Assembly (NCBI GenBank): GCA_000697335.1
Contig: JNEM01015881.1
Span: 1-55,718, forward strand
DNA: 55,718 nucleotides
Reading direction: 5' to 3'
From: Conidiobolus incongruus B7586
Lineage: Eukaryota; Entomophthoromycota; Entomophthoromycetes; Entomophthorales; Conidiobolaceae
Made by a program: the position numbers and the translations under genes. Below, piece by piece: positions 38,215-50,200 of the stretch (position 1 is its first letter; every line of letters starts with the position of its first letter). The notes under the pieces are model-generated. The model saw only the letters and a program-made list of their open reading frames with translations, had not been told where the DNA came from and made no database searches.

Positions 38215-39305
38215 ATCTTTAAAACTTAATTATAAACCCTCTAAAATCATTTAAAACTTGTAAATAGTTTATAAAGATGGTGTTTTATTTAAAACTACCA
38301 TATATCACTAGATTTGTGATTTTAAAGCTAGAAGGGACATTATTTAAAATTTACTAAAATCTAAAAAACTAATTTCTACTGTTATTTTTTCATTTATTAA
38401 TAAAGTAAAAAAATATATTAAGAAATACCTTTTTATTTCTGCTAGAGAACTATTAAAGTAATTTAATGTTAATTATATAAGCATGTTATATTTACTTAAG
38501 TTTAAACTTAGATTAATTAATAAAAATGTAAAATAGATACCTTATAATTTAACAGAAGTTTAAAAAAAACTAGAGTAGCTATAGCTAAACTAAACTTATT
38601 AAGGTATAACTAAAAACAAAAGTTTTTACAGCAAATACTTACAATTAATAAATCTTAAATTTTTTTATATAATCCTTTACTTAAAAATAAAACAAGATGT
38701 TAGGTTAAGTTAAATCAATCCCCTCTACAAATTCCAATAAATAAACACTTTAAATATAAACAAATATTAATTATTATAATAGATTATAATGATATATAGT
38801 TTTTTTATTTAATACCTCAAGGAAAATCAATTAATAGTAAATTATATATTACTTTTTTAAATAAAATAATTTCTAAATAGTATTCTCAATATAAATTAAA
38901 AACACCTATTATTTTGTATAATAATTGTAAAATATATAAAACTAAAGCTATAAAAGATTTTTTATATAAAAAAAATTAGAGTGAGTTATTACATCTAGTA
39001 TATTCACCTGATTATAACCTATATAATTATAATTGTTTTAAATAATTAAAAAAACAACTTACAAGAAAAAAAATTCCTACAAACAAATTAAATTGGTTCA
39101 TAAAACATTAAATTTCAGTCTTTAATAAAAAGAACTATTTTTTAAATATTAGAAACTTACTAAAAGTATAGAAAAGAGTTATTAATAATAAAAGAGGCTA
39201 TTAATTTTATATTATTCATTAATTTTTATATATTATTTATTAATTTATTTGTTTAATTTTAATTTTAAAATTGTGTCATTACTTAATTTCTACACTAATA
39301 TTTAA
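38215..39305 (+). mobile_element. Tc1/mariner DNA transposon relic (copy B, best kept)
   Basis: Translation gives Tc1-type transposase pieces in order. Near 38400-38600 there is a helix-turn-helix remnant (YLFISARELLK, then KPyLTE-like IPYNLTEV). Near 38900-39060 is the catalytic-domain end: ILYNNCKIYKTKAIKDFLYKK, stop, SELLHLVYSPDYNLYNYNCFK, where active elements have a DNA-x-H-x-A run and YSPDLNPIE. Near 39170-39215 is a C-terminal KVWKRVINNKRGYY, matching the MPRRxxAVIxAKGG ending. At least ten stops interrupt it, mainly at Trp or Gln positions (for example the stop for Trp before SELLHL), and the HTH and DDE parts are in different frames. Left edge is set where similarity to copy C fades; no terminal inverted repeats were found. 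It is dead. Confidence 0.75.
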
Positions 39306-40562
39306 CTATTGATTATCATAACATTAAAATTACTTTTCAATTTGATACATAAATTTGTAAATTTTTAACTAAAAAATATATATTATAAGCTATTTAAAAC
39401 TTTAAATGTTTTTATTATATCTAATTAAAATTTAAAAAAATTTATATGAGATTTTATACAATTTATAATATTGAAAATATTGAATTGATTGATTAATTTA
39501 TTTAGTAGTTTTAGTGAGAAATATAATTCTTTCAAATGATTTTATTAAAATAAATCATATTTGAATTGCAAAATTTAAGTATAGTTTTTAATAATATTTG
39601 TAACTGTACTATTTTAAATGATTTTACAAGATGCTTGATCTCAAATAAATTCATATTTTGCAAGCTTCAAATTATGTACATATAATAATAATATTATGGC
39701 TGTTGATTTTTTATTATGGAGAATTTATTTATTAAATATCTGAATTGAAGGTTAAAAATTATTAATTTGATATTTCTATATACATTGTTTAATACTTGCG
39801 CATTCTAACAAACTAAACAAACAGTATTTTATCCCTTATAAAATCAGTGTCAAATATCAGCTTGTTAAGTAATTTAACTCCAATTCTCAATATTATACAA
39901 TCATTTTTATCCATTCTAACGAATTATCTAATATATTGAATCGGGCAATTACAATAAAAGTTTTACCATTAATATTAATATAGATCAATTTTGAGGATTT
40001 TGTATAAAATCAATAAAAGGTAATATAAATAATTTAACCATGAGGCAGATTCAAGTTAAATTAATTTAAATCATCAACTTTCAGTCATTAATTAATTTTC
40101 AATTATATTCCTAAACGAATAATTGTTACTTATATTAATATATTTATATTAGTTAAATTATTATTTATATTATTAGTATGAATTATATATTATAATTTTA
40201 ATAAAAAAAAATCAAATTTATATTATGTTAAAAATTCAACAAAATTGTTTATAAAAAAAATGGAAAAATTATTCAGAACAAAATTAAACAAAGGATAATA
40301 ATTAGTAATATGATTTCTACAAAATTACCTAATAAAGTTATATTGAAAATAATCAATGTATTATCAAATATACTTTTTGTTGAGTGATTGCTAATATGTA
40401 AGGAAGGTAATTTAAAATTGCAGATAGAGATCATTTCAATTGAAATTTATTATGAAATTCATTCAATTTAAACCAGCCTTGAACCAGCTTTTGCGCGAGA
40501 TCTATCACGCTCAGAACAAGGATTAATCTTCATGATTGAGAGATATTATGGCATATTGATTA
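39306..40562. other. AT-rich intergenic region
   Basis: No gene or repeat seen. The final 130 bases, before the expansin-like gene's stop, include slightly richer sequence (near 40480-40530) that is probably its 3' untranslated region. Confidence 0.5.
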
Positions 40563-41315
40563 TTAAATATATGCAAGCATTGAACTCAGTACAACGCTAA
40601 TGAAGGTGAAAGATAAATAAGGGTGTTGGAGAGATGCGGGGCTAGCATTAGAGCTAGTTGCAGTTTCGGGACTCTTGGTTGATGATTGCGTAGTAGTAAT
40701 ATTAGTTGGTAAGGTACTAGCATCAGTAGTTGTTGTGGTGGGTGAGCTGATAGCTTCATTGGTAATAGTTGTTATACTTTGGAAAGCAGAAATGGTGGTT
40801 GGGGTGGGTTGAGGAGGGGCTTGAGATGGAGAATCAGATGATTTTACCTGATCAGGTACATTAAGTACAACAGCATTCTTTGCAGGGGGATTGGAAGGAG
40901 TACGAGGATTTTTTGACCAAATGCCAGCACAATAACTATCTTCAACGGGTTCCCAAATAGCTGGTGACGGATCAACACGGGTTCCAAAGACTTTTTCAAA
41001 AGCATCTTGGTTAACGTCTAATCCTTTACCTCCAGTGTCAACAGCCAAAATATACTCGAATTTAGAGCGATCTTTAGCATTGGTTAATTTGATACAAGTA
41101 CCGCAATCAACACTCTTATCCATGTATTGAACAGCAGTAATTCTGGTGAGATCAAGCTCACTGTAAGGCATTCCACAGCTTGGAGGATTTGTCAAAAGAG
41201 CCTCTCCCATACCTTTGTAGTCGTGAGGTGTAATAATACCTTCACTATAAGTAATTTTACCATCAATGGTAAGCATTAAATTATAGATTATAAATAGAGT
41301 AGATATAAGTTTCAT
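40563..41315 (-). CDS. Expansin-like, GPI-anchored cell-surface protein
   Basis: A single ATG-started frame of 250 residues. Residues 1-18 are a signal peptide. Residues about 25-125 form a double-psi beta-barrel of the expansin/RlpA-like type: paired cysteines (PSCGMPY, DCGTC, DSYC), TAVQYMD, and AVDTGGKGLDVNQDAFEKVFG, which matches the family's Asp-containing loop and following helix. Residues about 150-225 are Pro/Ser/Thr-rich, a likely O-glycosylated stalk. The C-terminus ends in a hydrophobic stretch (SFTFISVVLSSMLAYI) after a small-residue site (SSNASPAS), the layout of a GPI signal. Such proteins loosen or bind wall polysaccharides without cutting them, or act as host-interaction proteins. 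The barrel's exact ligand is unknown. A candidate small gene begins just upstream on the same strand. Confidence 0.8.
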   Translation of the reverse strand: MKLISTLFIIYNLMLTIDGKITYSEGIITPHDYKGMGEALLTNPPSCGMPYSELDLTRITAVQYMDKSVDCGTCIKLTNAKDRSKFEYILAVDTGGKGLDVNQDAFEKVFGTRVDPSPAIWEPVEDSYCAGIWSKNPRTPSNPPAKNAVVLNVPDQVKSSDSPSQAPPQPTPTTISAFQSITTITNEAISSPTTTTTDASTLPTNITTTQSSTKSPETATSSNASPASLQHPYLSFTFISVVLSSMLAYI

Positions 41316-41357
41316 TATTTGAGTATTATTGTATTGGCATTAAATTATTAAGTTGAA

Positions 41358-41862
41358 TTAAAAACCTAATTCACGAAACAACAAAATTCCAAAAGCCATG
41401 TTAATATATACTCACTTAGAGCCTCCTTTTGTGTTAAATCAAGTTCATTATCTTTGAGTAGATCTGGAATCTCCGCTATAGCCACCCACACTTTCCCATT
41501 TACAACATCTTTGTTTATGAATGCGAAAATATAATTCAAATATATTGATGAGTGTCACCTTCATTTTAGGTTATTGGAAAAAATTATTGAAAATCCACCT
41601 CATCAAACCTTATCAAATTATAATTTATCCAATTATAGTAAATTAATTTACTAAATATTTAATTTTATTGGATGAAAATAAGATTTCCAATTAGAGCAAA
41701 ATGATTCTCACGTCCATTAATTTAATAACATAATAAAAGGGGTCAAAACTAATTCATGAGATTTAGTCATTTCAATAGTGCTTAGATTGGAGAATTTAAT
41801 AATAAGTAATCTTCACCTGACACATGGATCTTCCATACACGAGTCTCATTGGCGAAACCCAT
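41358..41862 (-). CDS. Candidate tiny three-exon gene, 48 residues
   Basis: Two GC-richer islands on the minus strand join in frame: exon 41862-41817 (ATG, 15 codons, donor GTGAAG) and exon 41508-41416 (acceptor ACAAAG, donor GTGAGT), with the split codon making Asp. A third piece, 41365-41358, adds Ser-Phe-stop across a 50-nt intron of typical size. The product would begin MGFANETRVWKIHVSDVVNG and continue KVWVAIAEIPDLLKDNEL. Composition is coding-like, and the exon join falls in smooth sequence. Against it: the first intron is 308 nt, far above the 49-62 nt norm here, its acceptor lacks a pyrimidine tract, and the protein is very short. It may instead be pieces of a larger or decayed gene. 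No family recognised. Confidence 0.35.
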
Positions 41863-44356
41863 CGGATCGATTCAACGGATGCAGTATAATTGGTTGAATA
41901 AAGCAAATTGTAATATTAGAAAAACTTTCAAGTATACAAAGTGCACGAGTAAAATTTATATCAATCTTGTATCTGATTTTCATTTTATCCATTATTATGA
42001 AATACAATTAATGTAATTTATAACTTTACAATCATGAACTACCATAAAAATGCAGTTATTACCTAAATCAATATTAAATGAAATTGGAAAAGCAATTGGT
42101 TAATTTTACACTCAACAAAGCTAGAAATTATAAAAATTTTGTTAAACTTGATGCATTAGATTGATAAACTGTGATGGATTTTATTTGGTTGAAATCAGCT
42201 AACAGAAAATTACTATTGCATATAATAATATTAGAGATTCTATTTTGTTATAGTGTTAAATAAGAATCTAGCTTACTATACAATCAACATCCTAATGAAT
42301 AAAATTTTATTAAAGCTTATTTGGTGAAAAATGTCTATCTTATTTTATATCCACTCGTGTAATTCGGAATATAAATAAAAATCTGGAAATTATAATTTTA
42401 ATTGATTACTTTTAATCTAAAATTGATCGCGATTGGTTAAATTTAAAAATCAAAATGTATAAATTTGATAATAAACTATTATAAAACAATTTGAAGTATG
42501 TAATATGACTAATATCTTATAATTCACAACATTGACAGAATTGAAATGTATTGTAGTATCAAAATTAATTTTTAAATTGATAGGATTTAAATTGATAGAC
42601 TATTGTTTTGCAATTATATTCGTATTTAATCTTAGTTCGAATGAATAAAATATATATTAGAATTCAATTATGCAAATTTCATATTCCTGTAAAATTGAAA
42701 ATAAAAACATATATAAATGATATAATATTAACAATTATATTGGAAATTGGTTAAGGTACTCCATTAATGATTTTTTATTATAATTTATCAAATATTTTTA
42801 TATATAATTGATCAATGTTTCTCTTTCAAATAATTTATAACTCAAATAATTATAAAAAAGCAAAAAAATATATTGATAATTTTAAAGATATATTATCATT
42901 ATATAAATACAGATTCTATAAAAAATTGCTCAATAGGTTGAATAATATTGATGATAATACCTTTTAAAATGTAAAAATGCAAATATTTTCCATTTATTTT
43001 ATCATGATTGGTCAATATAAAAACATCAAAATAATGACATAGATTTGCACCAGTGTATTTTGAAGGATTAGGGATACAATATATGAGAAAAAAATTAAAA
43101 TGTTGATGAGATATTTCTGTTTTTATGATTGATATGATATGATATCATTTATCAATTCAATGATATTTTTAATAGCATTGTCTAATAATGATGTTATTAT
43201 TAGTAATGTTAGTTAATTTAAAATGGATATTTATTATCCCATTAATATAAAATTGCTTCAGTCACATTAATTTTCATTAATCTCAGATTATTAGTGCTGA
43301 AATGGAGTTAATTTCTGAGTAATAATATTCGGTGATAATATAATTCAACAATTTAAAATTACACATACCAAATTAATAGTTTGAGTTATTTACAGTAAAT
43401 TTAATATAGATACAATTCCTTGTTGATTGAATATACACCTGTTTATGTCTGTAAATTAATCTTAATTTATTAGTGTTTTGATTGGTTTCTAATAATAATC
43501 ATTTTAATTGAAAATAAATATTCTATTGATAAAATTGATATATTTTTGATATTTCATTAATAAATTAAAATAAGTTAAAATACCACAAAAATCTATTTAA
43601 ATTCATATACCAATCATTCTTTAAGATTTATCTTAAAAAAATAATAACATTAATTCAGGAGTCGAGATTCTCTGTCGACTTGTGATCTATAGCCTCTGTT
43701 CTCGCCAATCGGTCTTATTTTTCTAACTGATATTATCAAGGTTTAGAAATAAATTAAAATAATCACAATTTGTCCAGCCACTATATAATATTAAATTAAA
43801 TAATTTGTGGATTATATTCAATAATAATAATAATAATTTAAAATACATTTTATCAATTTAGCTAGAACATATTTATTTTAAATTGTTTTGAAAATGATAT
43901 TTCAATCAAAATTTACAAAAAAAATAAAATTAATTATTGTAAATATAATTAAAGAAAATTAAATTTTAAATTATTATATATTAAAATTCAAGTTTATATT
44001 AATAATTATGGGATATTTGATTTCCAATATATTTAATAAATATTTTATAATATCCAATAAATTGGAATATATTTTATTAGAAAATTATAAAGTATTTTAC
44101 TAGATGGATATTATTGTGTAAGTTATTCAAAAGGATGACTGATTCATGGAAGAAGATAGGGTATATATGATTTGAAATATATAAATAAAAAAGAATTTGG
44201 AATGAAATAATAAAAAATATTTAACAAATATTATATTTTGGATAATGTTCATTGAATTAAAATGAAGAAAATTTTATAATAATATTTTTCCAACATTTAG
44301 TTTAATTTGAGATATTAAATTTGAATTGAATTTTCACAATAAAACATAGGAATTAA
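41863..44356. other. AT-rich intergenic desert with a GC-rich scrap
   Basis: Nearly 2.5 kb without a gene. A short GC-richer scrap at 43650-43730 holds a 5-bp-arm hairpin (GTCGA...TCGAC, 43661-43679) and 25 open codons on the minus strand; see findings. Direct repeats such as TATGATATGATATCA near 43130 are simple sequence. Confidence 0.5.
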
Positions 44357-44428
44357 TCTTCGATAGTATAGTGGTGAGTATCCCCGCCTGTCACGCGGGT
44401 GACCTGGGTTCAATTCCCAGTCGGAGAG
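44357..44428 (+). tRNA. tRNA-Asp (anticodon GTC)
   Basis: The 72-nt sequence folds into a cloverleaf: acceptor TCTTCGA with TCGGAGA (one G-T pair) plus discriminator G; D arm with the A box TAGTATAGTGGTGAGTA; anticodon stem CCCGC/GCGGG around CTGTCAC, anticodon GTC; T arm CTGGG-TTCAATT-CCCAG, the B box. There is no intron. A T5 run at 44429-44433 follows at once. Confidence 0.97.
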
Positions 44429-44433
44429 TTTTT
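44429..44433 (+). terminator. RNA polymerase III T-run after tRNA-Asp
   Basis: TTTTT directly follows the discriminator base, the standard RNA polymerase III stop. More T runs follow within 20 bases as possible back-up stops. Confidence 0.7.
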
Positions 44434-45257
44434 ATAATATTTTTTAATATATTTGTCACAAAATATTTAAATCATACTTTTTTAATATTCAAACAAAATA
44501 TATAAGTAATATTTTATTTATATTTATATATCAATATCTTCTATTCTTTATTGTCTATTAAATTATTATATATAATATTTATAAATTAAATTTATAATTC
44601 ATTTATATCTAAAAAAATATTATAGATCAAATATTATTTTTTTTTATTAAAATATTATTAATTTTAATTCAATTATTAAAATACTTTTTTTTTCAAAAGA
44701 TTATAATATGAATTAATATTATATTATTAATATTAAATATTAATCAATATATAAAAAATACTAGAATAATATTATTAAATTTAATAATTTTATTGTTATT
44801 TATTATTTATATTGAATTTTTATTGAAATAACAATTAGAAAATTTTATATATTAATTTGATATTATTATTTATATTCAATATTTTTAAATTTTATAATTT
44901 ATTTAAAAAAAATATTAATTATATTAATAATCTTTAAAAAAAAAGGGGGAGGGGATTTAATATTTTAAATAAAAAAAATTCTTTAGTATTATAATTTTAT
45001 TCTAATATTAATTAAATCAATAATATATTTTATTCAATTTATTTTAATAATTTTAATTATATTTAATTTATAAATAGATTAAAAATTAAACAATTTGATT
45101 GAATTGAATAGTCAAGTAAAAAAAATAAATAATATTAGTTGTTAATTCAATAAATTAAAAAGAATAGGAAAATTAGTAGTAAATAGTAAAATGTTAATAA
45201 AGTTAGATTTAATAAATGATTTGGAAAGAGAAAATTTGGCATGATAATTAGTTATAA
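44434..45257. other. AT-rich region downstream of AGC1
   Basis: No gene seen. One odd item is an A/G-only tract ending in GGGGGAGGGGA near 44935-44956; see findings. Confidence 0.5.
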
Positions 45258-47285
45258 TTAAGCTCTAGCAGGGCTGAATTTGTCTATAAGTTGCATACTT
45301 GTAACGGTACCGAATTTGTGGTCCATATTTAACAAGAGTTTCAAAGCGTGACGAGATCTCAAAAGTTCTTGATCAACCTCCAAAGGTTTCGTGACCTTGG
45401 AAGCAACTTTAGTGAACTTTTCTTCAGCCTTGGAAAGAGGGAAGGATCGTTGGAGTAATTCGTATACCATGAGTGTACAACCAAATTGGGGTGATGAACG
45501 GAAGACACGGGCGGCACCTCCTTTAAAGAATGCACCAAAACCTTCTTCGCGCAAGATCTTTCTGGCAGCGTCCATAATACCTGTGTAAGTGGTTTCACCC
45601 TTACGAGCTTCGACTTGAAGTCTTGTCTTAATCACATCAGCGGGTGTAGTGAGGTAGGCAGCAGGCATACCAGCAATAGCACCAGCTAACAAAAGTTCTG
45701 AGATAGTCAACTTTTTGGTGGGGGATTCCTTGAAGAAATCTTTTTTGAGGTGAGAATATGCACTGAAATAAATAGCGGAGAAGGGAATATCACGGAGAAG
45801 ACAGGCACCAGCTCCCTTATAAAGACCAAAGAGACCAAGGTGACGAACGATCCAAAGGGCACTGCGCTTGGGTGGGGCGTCAATGCTCTTGGCTAACTCA
45901 CCTTGAACTTGGAGTCTGATTTTGACAATTTCTAAGGGATTGGTAAAGATGACTTGAGAAGCACCAGCAATACCACCAGATACGACTTCTTGCCAAACCT
46001 TGATTTCACCAGTTTTCTTGTCACTGAAGAAGCCTCTCATTAAGTCGTTCATAGTAAGTTTGATGGCCTTTTCAGGGGCAACACCGACGAGTTGGGGTAA
46101 GAGACCCTTATATAGGCCTAAGAATCCTTCATTCTTGATGACTTTGCTGAAGCAGTCAAAACTGTTCTTGTAGAGGACCTGACCAACAACAGCAGTACGT
46201 TGATTTTGCATTCTTGTTTTAACTAAATCGATGGGGTAGACTACAGTAGCACCAACGGCACCAGCAATCGAACCCAAGATGAAACCATAAGCTTTCTCTA
46301 TGAAGGCCCAGCCAACTGAGATGTGTTGCTTGGTCTCAGCAGTTTCAATAGGGGCAGTAGAAACTTGCATAGGCTTCCAGGTAGGTTCAAGGAGTCTGGA
46401 AAAGTCATCAGCAGTGAGCTTTCCAGAGGGATTGTCTAATCCAGCAAAGTGGAAGATGATCTCAACTTCCATGGGAGTGAATAGTGTGAATCTGGCGACC
46501 TTGTTAGCAGTATTCACAAAGTCAGCCCTCGTGATAGTACCATCTTTGCTTTGTTTGAAGCATTCAGTAACGATCAATTCAATGGTATCTAACTGTCTGA
46601 TGACACTGAAGAAAGCAATAACATTACCGTAACTGACATGGTTTCCTGAGAAGACGTTGGCCAAAGTGGGGGAATGTTCAATGACATAGTCAGAAAGCTT
46701 GTTCTTACTAAGCTGGACTACGATGGCCTTGAAGTCGTCAGGAGTGATGTAACCCTTGTTACCTTTATCATAGAATCTGAAAGCTTGTCTGAGTCTTTCG
46801 GCAGTGAGGCCCTTGAGCAACTGACAGAAATCGTCATAGCTGACCAAAGTGTTGTCGTCATTGGAGCCAACATATAGTTTGAACCAATCGGTGTTAAAGT
46901 TGAAGGGGGCAGCATCAGGATTCCAATTCTGTTTCAAAATAGTTTTAATATTCTTTAAAGTTACCTTGCCAGTATTCTCGGGATCGAATACTTTGTAAGC
47001 AATAATATATTCAGCGTCGGGACGAGAGAGTAAGTTTTCGAAGAGGACAAAGTCATTAAAGGAGATGAGGCCACGATGATTGCGATCAGCGATGCGGAAC
47101 AAGACACCATACTGATCTCTGGTGATGTTAGTGTAGGTTTCTCTGGGAGAGATAGCGGATATGAAGTCGTCTTTGGTCAAGAATTTTTCGCCATCTCTTT
47201 GAATGGAAGCGAACTGATTAAATATACGTTTATATCTTCTGAGATTGTCCTCAGGTTCAGATAACTGCTGGAGTTGGTGATTCAT
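45258..47285 (-). CDS. AGC1: Mitochondrial aspartate/glutamate carrier (citrin-like)
   Basis: This inner-membrane carrier exports aspartate in exchange for glutamate plus a proton and is a core part of the malate-aspartate shuttle. The single exon encodes 675 residues (human citrin 675). Residues about 1-310 form the EF-hand regulatory half, with ISFNDFVLFE and GYITPDDF-type loops. Residues about 325-620 hold three carrier repeats, each with the signature: YPIDLVKTRMQ, NPLEIVKIRLQ and TPADVIKTRLQ. The C-terminal tail (MDHKFGTVTSM) matches the helix that contacts the EF-hand region in the family. I start at 47285 (MNHQLQQL): the longer open frame has no ATG. A splice-acceptor-like CTTGTTAATAG lies just upstream, so a further 5' exon is possible. 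Unlike short yeast Agc1, this protein keeps the EF-hand half in citrin style. Confidence 0.94.
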   Translation of the reverse strand: MNHQLQQLSEPEDNLRRYKRIFNQFASIQRDGEKFLTKDDFISAISPRETYTNITRDQYGVLFRIADRNHRGLISFNDFVLFENLLSRPDAEYIIAYKVFDPENTGKVTLKNIKTILKQNWNPDAAPFNFNTDWFKLYVGSNDDNTLVSYDDFCQLLKGLTAERLRQAFRFYDKGNKGYITPDDFKAIVVQLSKNKLSDYVIEHSPTLANVFSGNHVSYGNVIAFFSVIRQLDTIELIVTECFKQSKDGTITRADFVNTANKVARFTLFTPMEVEIIFHFAGLDNPSGKLTADDFSRLLEPTWKPMQVSTAPIETAETKQHISVGWAFIEKAYGFILGSIAGAVGATVVYPIDLVKTRMQNQRTAVVGQVLYKNSFDCFSKVIKNEGFLGLYKGLLPQLVGVAPEKAIKLTMNDLMRGFFSDKKTGEIKVWQEVVSGGIAGASQVIFTNPLEIVKIRLQVQGELAKSIDAPPKRSALWIVRHLGLFGLYKGAGACLLRDIPFSAIYFSAYSHLKKDFFKESPTKKLTISELLLAGAIAGMPAAYLTTPADVIKTRLQVEARKGETTYTGIMDAARKILREEGFGAFFKGGAARVFRSSPQFGCTLMVYELLQRSFPLSKAEEKFTKVASKVTKPLEVDQELLRSRHALKLLLNMDHKFGTVTSMQLIDKFSPARA

Positions 47286-50200
47286 TTCTATTAACAAGAA
47301 TAAGGGATTAGTGTTGTTTATCAAATGGACACTATTGATCCATCAATTTTCTAAAATTAAATTATTGGATTAAAATTCATCTGATGAAAGAATGTTGTAT
47401 TTATATGATTTGCTATTCTATTGCCCATGACGGGTGAATCATGGGGAAATTCATCAACCTAGGTTTAGAGGCAAGCTAGCGATCGATATATTCATCTGTA
47501 GAAAACTCTGTTATTCGGATATCAGTAAGCTATCAAAAATAAGCTGACTTGCATATGATTTTGAGTGTGACCCAATACATCCATACGAAGCAGTTAATAC
47601 TTTTCGATAATCTTAATCACCTGAAATAGAATCCAAGAAGAATCTGAGCTATTACCCGATATTATCCGTAAATCCTCCACAAACTTCGTAATCACCTTGA
47701 AATTTTCCAGAATTGTGGGGAATTTGAATTATGCACAAAAAAAAAATATTTGAATTTAACCTCATTCCCCTATTTGTGCAATTTGCAAATTGCCAATCAT
47801 ATGAGTTATAAACAGCTATTATGAGCAAAATTCAAGTTAATGATGAATCTGAGTCGTTATAATGTTACATTAATCAATGAGTCATTCTATTGTGTTCAAT
47901 AAATATTCATTGACTTTGAATTTGAGTAGTTATTTAATTCAAAAATTAACTTATTCTTTAATATATAATCAAATTTATTTTTTGTTATAATTATAAAATT
48001 TATTAAATAAATTATTAAACCTTATGCTAATGAATGAAATGCGCATTTTATAAAATATAATAATACATTAAATAAAAAACAAATTAATTTTAAATTTTTA
48101 AATAACGCCATTTAAATAAATTATTAAACTTAAAAATATATAAATAAATGATATACCTGTTATAAAAAGTATCATTATTATCAGATATATTATGTCAAGC
48201 TTAATATGGATATGTATTGAAATACAACAACTCTATATTGCCTTAATTTAAAATACAACTATATAGAAGAATAATTTTAAAAATCTATATTTTCAAGTAT
48301 TGATCAGCGTATATAAACAAGATGGGAAATAATTAAAGGACCATAAACCGTCTGGATTGAACCCGTATATTCAAGCATTTGAATTTAATATTTTAAATTA
48401 GCCATTATACTTAAGATATAATAAATATTAGAATATTCAAAGCTATATTACTTTCTATAGGTTTTCTATATTTAGCAAGAAAACAATAGTATATTTTCCC
48501 AATATTATTAATGATGAGTATTTTATTCCCATTTATACCTGATTTAAATACTCTATCAATTAGTCATTTGTTCAAAATGACTAATTATCATCATATAAAA
48601 ATATCTTCAATAAACTATTTATGACACAAGACATATTCAAAGTTTGAAATTATATGAATAACTTAAAATTGACAAATAAGGCTAAAACCATTTTTTGAAA
48701 ATTGTTGTAAGTGGATAATCAATTTAATAACTTTGGAATGGGACATTATAAATACTAAATATAAAATATTCGTTTTGGAGTTATAAGTATTAATTGTGTA
48801 GACAATTGACTTTATCCGAGAGGAAATATAATGATAAATAATGTTTGGAGCTTTTTAATTAAGAATTTCGATATAAAAAGGTAATTAGTGATTAGTTTGA
48901 TAATATTATGAATTGCTTCATCATTAGATTGAACTATTAAATATTGTTAAATAGGATTAATGATTCTTAGAGATTTTAAACTTTATATATATGTATGATG
49001 GAGAAGGTATTAATACTACCAATTATTACATATTTAAATGAACAATTTTAAATATTTTAAAAAGGTTATGATATATATTTATATTATAATGAAACAATAA
49101 TAATAATAAATTTTAAAATATTAAAATATAAGCTAAAGTTATAAAAATAAATATTAATAATCAATTTTAAATTTATTTTTCAAATATTAGTCTGTGTAAA
49201 AAGCTTAGCTAGTAAAAAAAGTGCAAAATTATATTTGTCAAATTTAGCCATGAAAATTAGTTAAATAGTTCAAAAAGTTTTTTATATCGATAACAGCTAA
49301 GTTGACAACATGAAGCAATTTTAATTGATCACAAACTTTTTTAATCAAAATATCCTGTATTTATATATTAAATACAGCCTGATTCAATTTGATAATGTAT
49401 TATTCACTTTAATTAGAGTTGATTCTCTCGATCGTTTAATATAATCATCTCTATCCAATTATTTTCAAATTGAATGAAATTATTGAAATTTTTACATTAT
49501 TGAGTTGTTATTCAATTTTTGATATTGAATAATTATAAACTAAATATTGAATTTGTGGATTTCAGATTTTGATTCTATACCAGATTTCTTTATTTAAGTG
49601 AATTATCAAATTATATTTTTAAAGTATATATATATATATATATATTATAAAATAAGGTTTAATATTCACGCTTTTAAAGCTAAATCAATATACAAAATAG
49701 TTTTTTTATATCAAAGAAACAAAAATAGAATTTAAAAATAAAAACAAAAATTCAAAAAGTTAATACTGAGCTTAATATAGATCTTGACCTCAATTCCCAA
49801 ATATTTTTTCACATTTAATGAAATTAATCTGTAATAAATGAAATCAAAATTATGTAATAATTAATTATTTCATTTAATGAGTTATTTGATTTGTTTGATT
49901 ACCATAGTTGATATTAAAGTAAATATTATTTACTCTAATTGGGCAGTGTTAATTTTTGATTTTTATTAATATTCATTAATCATTTTATTTGCTTTTTTTA
50001 TATAAAATTCAAAAGGATATAAAAATAATTTTTAATTTATAGTTTTATTAATTTAAAATAATAAAAATTCAAATCAAATTAAATCAATATTGATATATTA
50101 TTTCAAATTATATAAAAAATTTAAAATATATAATGTCTTTATTTCTATTATTTATATTTTAACCATATTGAATATATATATATTTAATAGTGATAATGAT

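Noticed and set aside
45359-47264. Open frames overlapping AGC1 on both strands
   Set aside because: Shadows of the carrier's codons, with no independent start or motif.
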